Of a DNA stretch of 6,588 nucleotides, positions 1 to 5,049 are shown one piece after another (positions within the stretch are counted from its first letter, which is position 1; each line of letters begins with the position of its first letter). The stretch comes from Flavobacteriaceae bacterium (GTDB lineage Bacteria; Bacteroidota; Bacteroidia; Flavobacteriales; Flavobacteriaceae). The stretch spans positions 1 to 6,588 of the forward strand of contig JABSPN010000097.1 of NCBI GenBank assembly GCA_013214425.1, in the 5' to 3' direction. Under the pieces are notes generated by a model, which did not search any database, was not told where the DNA came from, and saw nothing but the letters and a program-made list of their open reading frames with translations. A program made the position numbers and the translations under genes.

Positions 1-332
1 ATGCCATTTTCTATAGCTAATTGTAAACTATTCTGATAGCAATTCGTTAATAATTGCACTTCATTTTTTGTTCCTCCATTCCAAACTGGTCCAACTGTAT
101 GAATGACATAATTAGCTGGTAATGCTCCTGCTGTTGTAATCACGGCTTCTCCTGTTGGACATTTTCCCTGCTTAGCTCTTATGGCTCTACAGGCTTCTAA
201 TATTGCTGATCCGCCTTTTCTATGTATGGCTCCGTCGACTCCACCACCACCCAATAAAGAGCTGTTTGCCGCATTTACTACTGCGTCTACTTTACTGGTG
301 GTGATATCGCCTATTTGTATAGTTAGTTTCAT
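1..332 (-). CDS. Macrodomain protein, O-acetyl-ADP-ribose deacetylase-like (3' end cut by window edge)
   Basis: Only the first 110 codons are present; the gene runs off the left edge. Translation from the ATG at 332-330 gives a typical MacroD/YmdB-type start: GDI at residues 8-10, the VNAAN ribose/adenine motif at 19-23, then a glycine-rich loop ending GGGGVDGAIH at 28-37. PTGEAVITTAG (59-69) and HTVGPVW (78-84) follow. In this family these residues bind ADP-ribose, and the enzymes remove the acetyl group from O-acetyl-ADP-ribose or hydrolyse mono-ADP-ribose from acidic side chains. The protein is expected to be cytosolic, as no signal peptide is visible. It lies downstream of the ADP-ribosylglycohydrolase in the same orientation, but the 225-base gap makes a separate promoter possible. 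The family is secure; the natural substrate is inferred. Confidence 0.93.
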   Translation of the reverse strand, partial: MKLTIQIGDITTSKVDAVVNAANSSLLGGGGVDGAIHRKGGSAILEACRAIRAKQGKCPTGEAVITTAGALPANYVIHTVGPVWNGGTKNEVQLLTNCYQNSLQLAIENG

Positions 333-360
333 TTTATTTCTTGTTTTATTTATTCATTTT

Positions 361-393
361 GTCTTGACACAAAACGAATCAAAAAGTCAAGAC
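361..393 (-). promoter_or_regulatory. Perfect 8-bp inverted repeat in the macrodomain gene leader
   Basis: gtcttgac (361-368) is the exact reverse complement of gtcaagac (386-393), with 17 bases between. It lies 29 to 61 bases upstream of the macrodomain start codon, so it would form a stem in the 5' leader or act as an operator-like dyad. It is not followed by a T run in either direction, so it does not look like an intrinsic terminator. Its function is unknown. Confidence 0.4.
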
Positions 394-422
394 TCACTAA
401 TCTCTGACTAAATTCTTCTTTC

Positions 423-453
423 CAATTCTAAAGTTTCTGACCTTTTCAGTAAA
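423..453 (-). promoter_or_regulatory. Possible weak Bacteroidota promoter for the macrodomain gene
   Basis: On the minus strand TTTA (453-450) is followed after exactly 19 bases by TAGAATTG (430-423). Each box has one mismatch to the Bacteroidota form TTTG and TAnnTTTG. Transcription would start near 416 and give a leader of roughly 85 bases containing the 361-393 stem. It overlaps the nested inverted repeat at 430-478, so the two readings compete. Confidence 0.28.
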
Positions 454-478
454 CTGAATTCGAACAAGCAGAAACTTT
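430..478. repeat. Nested inverted repeat (10-bp outer arms, 6-bp inner arms)
   Basis: The outer arms aaagtttctg (430-439) and cagaaacttt (469-478) are exact reverse complements. Between them lies a second perfect dyad, ttcagt (445-450) and actgaa (453-458), with two bases at its centre. Such nesting can form a branched RNA or a cruciform. The arms begin with AAA and end with TTT, which would allow a loose terminator-like role between the ADP-ribosylglycohydrolase and the macrodomain gene. No clear U tract follows, so the role is open. Confidence 0.45.
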
Positions 479-542
479 TATACGAATTGTCAACTCGAAT
501 TTTACGTCATCGTTTAGTAGGTCAATGCTTAATTACTTCAAT

Positions 543-571
543 ATAGCTTGTGTTAAATTAATTTAAGCTAT
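543..571 (-). terminator. Weak stem-loop over the ADP-ribosylglycohydrolase stop codon
   Basis: atagctt (543-549) pairs perfectly with aagctat (565-571), and the 15-base loop contains the palindrome aaattaattt (555-564). The stem overlaps the stop codon at 560-558. The sequence beyond it on the transcribed strand is not T-rich, so it may slow or end transcription only poorly. Confidence 0.25.
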
Positions 572-899
572 CATGGAATCTGACAATTAGGTTGTCAATA
601 TCATCATATCTAGCTAATTGAAATTTCCATGTTTCTGGTATCGCTTCAAATCCGAAATACAACCCAGCTAAACCTCCTGTAATAGCTCCTGTTGTATCTG
701 TGTCTTCACCTAAATTAACCGCTTTTAACACGGTTTCTTCATAAGTTTCAGAATTTAAAAAACACCATAGTGAAGCTTGTAATGAATACAGAACATAACC
801 GCTTCCTCTAATAAACTCATCTTTAAAAATAAAGATATCTTGTTTTAATATTTCATCATAAAGCGCGATCTCTTTAGAGCTTATCTCAAGTTTACTCAA
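558..899 (-). CDS. ADP-ribosylglycohydrolase, C-terminal fragment (frameshifted half)
   Basis: This frame carries the C-terminal third of an ADP-ribosylglycohydrolase. The block GEDTDTTGAITGG at residues 64-76 is the family's second metal-binding motif; its Asp and Thr residues hold the binuclear Mg2+ site. GYVLYSLQASLWCF (34-47) is another typical family segment. The only start near the conserved part is TTG at 899-897, which overlaps the stop of the N-terminal fragment by 8 bases. There is no ATG, and an in-frame TGA lies just upstream at 911-909. Alone it lacks the first metal site and the GDALGVPYE region, so it cannot be a complete enzyme. It is either the tail of a broken gene, or it is made by frameshift or re-initiation, or a base is wrong in the sequence. 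Confidence 0.85.
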   Translation of the reverse strand: MSKLEISSKEIALYDEILKQDIFIFKDEFIRGSGYVLYSLQASLWCFLNSETYEETVLKAVNLGEDTDTTGAITGGLAGLYFGFEAIPETWKFQLARYDDIDNLIVRFHDSLN

Positions 900-1503
900 A
901 TACTCTATTCACTTCTTTCTTCATTTGCCCATAGGCTTCAAACTTCTCCATACCCTTCAGGAGTAATAAGGCATATTCTACATAAATAAAACATCCTATT
1001 ACGGATCTGATATGAGCATGAGTCAAAGAAGAAATGTCTTTTATCATTTGGTAACGTTCATTAATATTGTTTTCATCTCTTAAGAAATAAACCATCGGCA
1101 ATATTCTCATAAGTGAGCCGTTCCCATTTGAAAACTCGTCCATTCCTCCACAAAGCTCTGGAGTTTCTCCTTTAGCCAATCTATAAATAGCTTGTCTGGT
1201 TGTAATTCCAATATCAAATACAGAGCCATGAGGCGTCCAACTTGAATAATCAAACCAGGAAACAAACTCACGCCCGATGACTTTTAAATCATACCCTTTG
1301 ATTAATCCTTCCATCAAACAAAAGGTCAGGGAACTGTCATCTGACCAGGTTCCCGCAGGTTGGCGATGAGTTCCATTACCTGTCATATCAGTAGCTGGAT
1401 TTTGTCTTATCGCCATCTTACTGATAAACTCATACGGTACTCCTAAGGCATCACCTGTAGCAACGCCATATATTCCTCCTTTTATTTGTTCTAGTAATTT
1501 CAT
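892..1503 (-). CDS. ADP-ribosylglycohydrolase, N-terminal fragment (frameshifted half)
   Basis: The DraG/ARH fold family hydrolyses the N- or O-glycosidic bond between ADP-ribose and a protein side chain or small molecule, using two Mg2+ ions. Visible here are GDALGVPYEF (17-26), the first metal motif GTWSDDSSL (51-59), SNGNGSLMR (125-133) and the helix SLTHAHIRS (159-167). The protein stops at residue 203, whereas the family is usually near 300 residues, and the missing C-terminal motif is found in the next frame at 558-899. Joined, the two would give about 314 residues, the expected size. The start ATG at 1503-1501 lies 3 bases after the stop of the TIGR02452 gene, so the genes share a transcript. 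The sequence itself is otherwise undamaged, which argues for a recent frameshift or a sequencing error. Confidence 0.9.
   Translation of the reverse strand: MKLLEQIKGGIYGVATGDALGVPYEFISKMAIRQNPATDMTGNGTHRQPAGTWSDDSSLTFCLMEGLIKGYDLKVIGREFVSWFDYSSWTPHGSVFDIGITTRQAIYRLAKGETPELCGGMDEFSNGNGSLMRILPMVYFLRDENNINERYQMIKDISSLTHAHIRSVIGCFIYVEYALLLLKGMEKFEAYGQMKKEVNRVFE
894..908 (-). other. Frameshift zone between the two ADP-ribosylglycohydrolase fragments
   Basis: Frame 1 ends with codons for VFE followed by TAA at 894-892. Frame 2 has a TGA at 911-909 and is then open through IEYLSKLE. One extra base, or two missing, anywhere between about 908 and 894 explains the split. No classic slippery heptamer and no strong downstream stem is visible; the longest homopolymer is only three T. 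Confidence 0.75.
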
Positions 1504-1506
1504 TTT

Positions 1507-2331
1507 TTACTCAAGTTCTTTTTTAAATGCATTAATAAACTTTTCATTTCTGGAATAAATTGCAAAAACTACTCGCTTAAATGCATTTTTATATTTTCCT
1601 TTTAATTGTTCTTTAAATAGTCTTGCTATTATTTCCGGGTCGTTTTGAAATACTCCACAACCCCAAGCTCCAAGAATCAACACCTCATGTTCTTGCTCAT
1701 AAGACATGGCCAATAATTTGTCAATCCTCATGTCCATGAATTCCTCTATTCGCTTAGCATTTTTTGATTCTTTTCTTTTCACGACTCCTGCGTTCACTGC
1801 TGCCGAAGTAATTACCGAACTTAGAATCGGTTCTGCTAATAATTTTCCTTTAACGTTTCTAAAAAAAGGAACTTTTGGACTATAGATCATACTATCTGTA
1901 TACACGCAAGATTTCATTCCTCTATGACGTTCATAGAACTCATAATTATTCATCTGCGTATGATATAAACCTGATGATCTAGCCACACTTTCTTCTTGTG
2001 CCTGAGCTCCATTTAAAAATCCTCCTCCTGGGTTTTTAGCCGAAGCAAAGTTCAAGGTCATCGCGTCTTCAACTTCTTCTTGATGCAATCGTTGAATTGC
2101 TTCAAGTGTTGACTCATTTGTAACTTCTATCTCAGTGTCAAATTGCTTCGTTATTTGTAAACTATTCAATAAGTCTTCTAACTCTTCAGAAGAAAAATAC
2201 TTCGCTGAATCTTCAGTAAAAGCTTGTTCTTTTTTAATCGACACTTTATATCCTTCATCAGTCACATAAAACCCTTTATTCATAATCTCCAGGGTTTCCT
2301 TTGCTGCTATTTTTCTTAATGACTTTTGCAT
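1507..2331 (-). CDS. TIGR02452 family microbial poly(ADP-ribose) glycohydrolase
   Basis: This 274-residue protein belongs to the bacterial PARG group, whose members cut the ribose-ribose bonds of poly(ADP-ribose) or remove ADP-ribose by exo-hydrolysis. The diagnostic signature is complete: GGG at 102-104, seven residues, then QEE at 112-114, where the second Glu is the catalytic acid of the family. NFASAKNPGGG precedes it, and SGLYHTQMNNYEFYE follows at about 120-134. A macrodomain-like core continues to GAWGCGVFQND (221-231), which contacts the diphosphate in relatives. The N-terminal 85 residues form the usual helical extension that starts with a run like RKIAAKETLEI. Length matches the family. 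It begins 12 bases after the deoxyribosyltransferase-like gene and ends 3 bases before the ADP-ribosylglycohydrolase. Since poly-ADP-ribosylation is rare in bacteria, mono-ADP-ribose or phage- or toxin-made substrates are possible. Confidence 0.93.
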   Translation of the reverse strand: MQKSLRKIAAKETLEIMNKGFYVTDEGYKVSIKKEQAFTEDSAKYFSSEELEDLLNSLQITKQFDTEIEVTNESTLEAIQRLHQEEVEDAMTLNFASAKNPGGGFLNGAQAQEESVARSSGLYHTQMNNYEFYERHRGMKSCVYTDSMIYSPKVPFFRNVKGKLLAEPILSSVITSAAVNAGVVKRKESKNAKRIEEFMDMRIDKLLAMSYEQEHEVLILGAWGCGVFQNDPEIIARLFKEQLKGKYKNAFKRVVFAIYSRNEKFINAFKKELE

Positions 2332-2343
2332 TTTAATTTCTTT

Positions 2344-2973
2344 TTAGCTCGAAACTGGATAATGATATGGCCACTTGTTTCGAATTAATGTTTCTTTTAT
2401 TTCATTTATGAATGAACTTGCTACCAACTGCTGTTTGTCTTCTTTCTTTAGAATATGCCATTCTATCCCGTGCATCGCTGTCATTCGTTTTGCCCATTGT
2501 AATCCTTCTGCATCTTCAGGGCTTCCTATAATAAAAGTTCTATTTTCTTTATCTTTTAGATATTCCTGTAAGAAATATCCAAATTCCCATCTACTTGTTG
2601 GTCCTATATTAGGAGAAAAGTTCTCTGAGGTTTCTTTTGTCCAATATGTCGGTAACCAAAAAGCGGTAACATCACATAATTTTAAATACTGAATCTCCCA
2701 AAGCATCTGTTGATTCTGAACTCGTTCTAACTCGGTTTCTGGATTCTCAATATCAATCTCAGACCATTCTCCAGTTATTGGTTCAGGAGCAACAACAACC
2801 ATACTTGAATTGAGTTCTTCGTCTTCAAGAAGTTCATCGATTACTTTCCTTCTCCAATCATTAATCATACTGCCACTAGGTGACGTTGGACCTGCCAAAA
2901 ACACGCCTAATTTCGGAAAAATTGTTTCATGATTCCTGGAAAACAATGTTCTTATGTGATCGTTAGTTTTCAC
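2344..2973 (-). CDS. Nucleoside 2-deoxyribosyltransferase-like protein
   Basis: Enzymes of this fold cleave or exchange the N-glycosidic bond of (deoxy)nucleosides or nucleotides through a covalent glutamate intermediate. The 209-residue protein shows the N-terminal strand and loop GVFLAGPTSP (23-32), a central helix and strand LWEIQYLKLCDVTAFWLP (91-108) with the core Asp101, and NIGPTSRWEFGYF (122-134), where Glu130 occupies the place of the usual catalytic nucleophile. The start is GTG at 2973-2971. An in-frame TAA at 2988-2986 rules out a longer form, and the first internal ATG (residue 36) would delete the FLAGP loop. It follows the NADAR gene after an 89-base gap containing a repeat. 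The family is well supported; the substrate is unknown. The setting suggests a nicotinamide-ribosyl, ADP-ribosyl or modified-base glycoside rather than ordinary deoxynucleoside salvage. Confidence 0.82.
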   Translation of the reverse strand: MKTNDHIRTLFSRNHETIFPKLGVFLAGPTSPSGSMINDWRRKVIDELLEDEELNSSMVVVAPEPITGEWSEIDIENPETELERVQNQQMLWEIQYLKLCDVTAFWLPTYWTKETSENFSPNIGPTSRWEFGYFLQEYLKDKENRTFIIGSPEDAEGLQWAKRMTAMHGIEWHILKKEDKQQLVASSFINEIKETLIRNKWPYHYPVSS

Positions 2974-3002
2974 TTTTTTAATTATTTAAAATCTATTCTT
3001 GA

Positions 3003-3053
3003 TACCATGCCTGAGGCAGGTAAACTATCCCGTAAATACGGGACACTCGAATT
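3003..3053. repeat. GC-richer intergenic repeat-like element with two dyads
   Basis: Between the NADAR gene and the deoxyribosyltransferase-like gene lies a stretch with two compact dyads: tgcct-g-aggca (3008-3018) and tcccgta-aa-tacggga (3028-3043, 7-bp arms). It ends in actcgaattgacg (3045-3057). It is clearly richer in G and C than the flanking AT-rich DNA, and resembles short interspersed elements I associate from memory with flavobacterial intergenic regions. In the transcript it would form two small hairpins, which may affect mRNA stability or the ratio between the flanking genes. No second full copy exists in this window. Confidence 0.5.
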
Positions 3054-3062
3054 GACGATTTT

Positions 3063-3617
3063 TCAATTCATAATTTCTAATTCATCTCTTACCTCCATTA
3101 AAGCAAATCCTAAGAGGTTTTGTCCGCGCCATAAATTTGGATTCATCGCTTTTTCATTTTTTGCCCCCATTCCAATTCCCCAAATTCGATCTCTTGGACT
3201 CGCCTCTACAATCACTCTGTTCTTCGTGTTGAGTAAAAAACTTTTCATCTCCTCATGCTGACTAAACTTAGCCAAATTTCCTCTCTTTACAATTTCATAT
3301 TTATGTTCATTCCATAGTTCTGGATCAAAACCTTTTACCTTTCTTCCAAATTGCTTAGCCTCCATAGGGTGATTACAATTTATGATCGCTTCTAACATTT
3401 CTGAATCATTAAATAAGTTGGCTTTTTCTGCCATCATATAATGTTCTGCTGTTTTATAGGTAGCCTCACCTATTGTAAATGATGATTGCCGCCACTGACT
3501 AAAACAAGACTTGGTCATGCTCCCGTCTTTTGAAGGCTGGTGTCCCCAAAAGAACAAGAATTTATGCTTTTTGCCTTTGTCATGCTCTTTTACTAGTTGT
3601 TCTCTTGAGTATTTCAT
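3063..3617 (-). CDS. NADAR family N-glycosidase (YbiA/RibX-like)
   Basis: NADAR-domain proteins hydrolyse N-glycosidic bonds. Known members act on early riboflavin intermediates (YbiA), and some reverse ADP-ribosylation of guanine in DNA as antitoxins to DarT-type toxins. From the preferred start the protein has 184 residues. Visible blocks are FLFFWGHQPSKDG, YKTAEHYMMAEKANLF, AKQFGRKVKGFD, IVKRGNLAKFSQ, the hallmark SPRDRIWGIGMG and the C-terminal GQNLLGFALMEVRDEL. I chose the ATG at 3617-3615 because the protein then begins MKYSREQL, close to where the domain starts. A longer frame opens at 3710, only 4 bases after the preceding stop, and would add 31 residues of unconserved, hydrophobic sequence. 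The neighbours suggest an ADP-ribosyl or nicotinamide-glycoside substrate, but that is inference. Confidence 0.93.
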   Translation of the reverse strand: MKYSREQLVKEHDKGKKHKFLFFWGHQPSKDGSMTKSCFSQWRQSSFTIGEATYKTAEHYMMAEKANLFNDSEMLEAIINCNHPMEAKQFGRKVKGFDPELWNEHKYEIVKRGNLAKFSQHEEMKSFLLNTKNRVIVEASPRDRIWGIGMGAKNEKAMNPNLWRGQNLLGFALMEVRDELEIMN

Positions 3618-3714
3618 GTTTTTATTTTCTATTATTCTATTATCTAATTTGAGTAAAGAGAATATGATTAACTTTATTAATAACCATCTTAATATTCTCT
3701 TGTACCTCATTTCT

Positions 3715-4530
3715 TTACAATTTTATTTGAACTACTTTTTCCTCTTCTAAATCTCTAATGGAGTTACTAGTAAAAACCTGATCAAAATGCTGATTCAATT
3801 CTTCAAAGCCCTTGCTAAAAATACCATGACTCACGATTAAACTCAATTGCTCAATTCCTTTCTTTTTTAACTCAGTAGCCAATCCTAAAAAAGTGCCTCC
3901 TCCATCACAAATATCATCTACTATTACACCGTGCTTTCCTGTCAAGTCCTCTTCATATACTGTGAATCCCGATAATTGTCCTGTGGTCACATTTCTCTTT
4001 TTAGAACATTCCATTACAGGTATTCCTCCTAAGTATTTTGATACTTTATAGATCTTTTTTAATGCTCCTCCATCTGGTGAAATCAGAACGATATCTCCTG
4101 ATAGTTTTGTTAAACTTTGTTTGACCAAGTCATAATTCTCAATTACCTCAACGTCATCCAACAAGGCTGTTGTCACCTCTGAATGTGGATCAAAAACTTG
4201 TATTTTTTCATAGCCCTGAGCATTAATCAACTCTGCATATACCTTTACTGTTAATGGCTCTCCTGAAATCATCAATCTGTCTTGACGCGCTCCAGGAAAA
4301 TAGGGTATGAACAATTCTATCTGTTTTACTCCCATTCGTTTTAAAGCATCTGTAGCGATTAACAACAAACCTAAATCGTTAAAGGAATTGATACGATGTG
4401 TAATCATTACTGGTTCTGAAACTTGCTCCTGAATTTTTATATGAGGCTCTCCGCCATTAAATACAAAAGATTCAAATCTTATGGAATTTTCATATGGAGT
4501 AAAGTTCTTATCTAGATGTAAATATCTCAT
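3715..4530 (-). CDS. Ribose-phosphate pyrophosphokinase-like protein (short, divergent PRPP synthetase)
   Basis: Members transfer pyrophosphate from ATP to C1 of ribose 5-phosphate, giving PRPP for nucleotide and NAD synthesis. The catalytic elements are present: RQDR (82-85) for ATP, DPHSE (114-118) with the metal-binding His, SPDGG (151-155), the KKR of the flexible loop (177-179) and the pyrophosphate/ribose loop VDDICDGGGTF (204-214). At 271 residues it is about 40 shorter than the housekeeping enzyme. Its phosphate loop reads DGGGT where canonical enzymes read DTGGT. It is the first gene of the ADP-ribose block and directly follows the promoter and palindrome at 4539-4584. Such shortened copies are known beside NAD salvage genes and in phages, where a related enzyme (Adps of the NARP1 pathway) pyrophosphorylates ADP-ribose instead. 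Which substrate this one uses cannot be read from the sequence. Confidence 0.9.
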   Translation of the reverse strand: MRYLHLDKNFTPYENSIRFESFVFNGGEPHIKIQEQVSEPVMITHRINSFNDLGLLLIATDALKRMGVKQIELFIPYFPGARQDRLMISGEPLTVKVYAELINAQGYEKIQVFDPHSEVTTALLDDVEVIENYDLVKQSLTKLSGDIVLISPDGGALKKIYKVSKYLGGIPVMECSKKRNVTTGQLSGFTVYEEDLTGKHGVIVDDICDGGGTFLGLATELKKKGIEQLSLIVSHGIFSKGFEELNQHFDQVFTSNSIRDLEEEKVVQIKL

Positions 4531-4538
4531 TTCTTTTA

Positions 4539-4555
4539 TGCGTTAATGTGACGCA
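4539..4555. promoter_or_regulatory. Candidate operator: imperfect 17-bp palindrome before the PRPP-synthetase-like gene
   Basis: TGCGTTAATGTGACGCA has perfect 5-bp arms (TGCGT and ACGCA) around 7 bases, with 6 of 8 symmetric positions pairing. It lies 9 to 25 bases before the start codon and overlaps the last two bases of the minus-strand -7 box, so a bound protein would cover the transcription start. NrtR-family regulators bind dyads of roughly this size, and an NrtR homologue is encoded at 5050-5733. The pairing of site and protein is inferred. Confidence 0.55.
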
Positions 4556-4584
4556 AATTTATAATAAGAAAATGAGCAAACAAA
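4554..4584 (-). promoter_or_regulatory. Bacteroidota consensus promoter of the ADP-ribose gene block
   Basis: On the minus strand TTTG (4584-4581), exactly 19 bases, then TAAATTTG (4561-4554) matches the TTTG / TAnnTTTG promoter of the Bacteroidota primary sigma factor at every defined base and in spacing. Transcription would begin near 4547, inside the palindrome, leaving a leader of under 20 bases. No comparably good promoter was seen between the downstream genes up to 558, so this probably drives all of them. Confidence 0.72.
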
Positions 4585-4588
4585 ATTA

Positions 4589-4618
4589 TTTGCGTATTTT
4601 TTACAATATATTGATTTG
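4589..4618 (+). promoter_or_regulatory. Probable promoter of the small plus-strand gene
   Basis: TTTG (4589-4592), 18 bases, then TTGATTTG (4611-4618) differs from TTTG / TAnnTTTG by one base and one position of spacing. The start of transcription would be near 4625, about 30 bases before the ATG at 4654. Its -33 box is part of TTTGCGT, the same seven bases that begin the candidate operator on the opposite strand, so shared control is possible. Confidence 0.42.
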
Positions 4619-4653
4619 TCTTTATTATTTTTAGAATAGTATCAAGCTTTTAA

Positions 4654-5049
4654 ATGGAAAGAATAGATCAAAAACTAGATCAATTAATAAAAGAAAGCTT
4701 TAGTGCTTCATTTATGAATAATACAAAATGGCTTAAACTAGTTGAAAGATTAACTGATGCTTTTGATAATCCTTATGTTGATTATAAACTAGTAACTAGT
4801 AGCAAAATAGATAATTGCTTTTTATTTAATGATTATTACAACTGGTTTTATGAGCCTATACTTTTTAAAGAAGTTGAATGGGTTTGTTTTCCAAAAGAGT
4901 GTGAAATAATACATGGAAGACGAATAACCAGAAAAATTAAAAAGAATTACACTCAGGATATCGATCAAATAGAACAAATCATTCTAGAAATAGGTCAATT
5001 TATACTAGAAAAGACAGATGATTATTTAAAAGTATATGCCTATCGTTAA
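4654..5049 (+). CDS. Small protein of unknown function, possibly DUF6678
   Basis: This 131-residue protein is the only plus-strand gene in the window. I see no signal peptide, membrane span or catalytic motif. A charged helix (1-18) leads into SFMNNTKWLKLVERL (19-33), a stretch that recalls the start of DUF6678 proteins; I hold that match only loosely. An aromatic-rich core follows (DYYNWFYEPILFKEVEWVCF, 60-79), then a basic patch HGRRITRKIKK (87-97) and a C-terminal helix with repeated I/L/F positions (103-119). Such small acidic-aromatic proteins are often immunity or accessory proteins, but no function can be assigned. It is divergent from the ADP-ribose block across 123 bases of shared control DNA. 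Its TAA (5047-5049) abuts the stop of the regulator gene with no base between. Codon use looks like that of its neighbours. Confidence 0.78.
   Translation: MERIDQKLDQLIKESFSASFMNNTKWLKLVERLTDAFDNPYVDYKLVTSSKIDNCFLFNDYYNWFYEPILFKEVEWVCFPKECEIIHGRRITRKIKKNYTQDIDQIEQIILEIGQFILEKTDDYLKVYAYR

Larger units (their letters stand above)
333..557. other. Longest intergenic gap, with three inverted repeats
   Basis: This 225-base stretch separates the split ADP-ribosylglycohydrolase from the macrodomain gene. I see no credible coding frame on either strand. It holds a nested inverted repeat (430-478), a possible weak promoter for the macrodomain gene (423-453) and a stem-loop in that gene's presumed leader (361-393). 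A further stem overlaps the end of the upstream gene (543-571). A 9-base word, actcgaatt, at 493-501 recurs at 3045-3053 inside the repeat element; that is too short to prove common origin. Confidence 0.6.

Noticed and set aside
181..411. Plus-strand open frame of 76 codons
   Set aside because: It lies opposite the macrodomain gene and its leader; the minus-strand frame carries clear family motifs, while this one is low-complexity and unlike any family.
894..912. Programmed ribosomal frameshift in the ADP-ribosylglycohydrolase
   Set aside because: No slippery heptamer, internal Shine-Dalgarno-like stimulator or strong following stem is visible; mutation or sequencing error is simpler.
2375..3261. 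Plus-strand open frames opposite the deoxyribosyltransferase-like and NADAR genes
   Set aside because: They are antisense shadows of well-supported genes and show no domain signature of their own.
3511..3750. Plus-strand 79-codon hydrophobic frame
   Set aside because: It is antisense to the NADAR start and the end of the PRPP-synthetase-like gene; the hydrophobicity comes from T-rich complement of A-rich DNA.
3715..4530. Housekeeping prs gene
   Set aside because: The protein is too short, its phosphate loop is altered, and its neighbours are ADP-ribose enzymes, so I regard it as a second, specialised copy.
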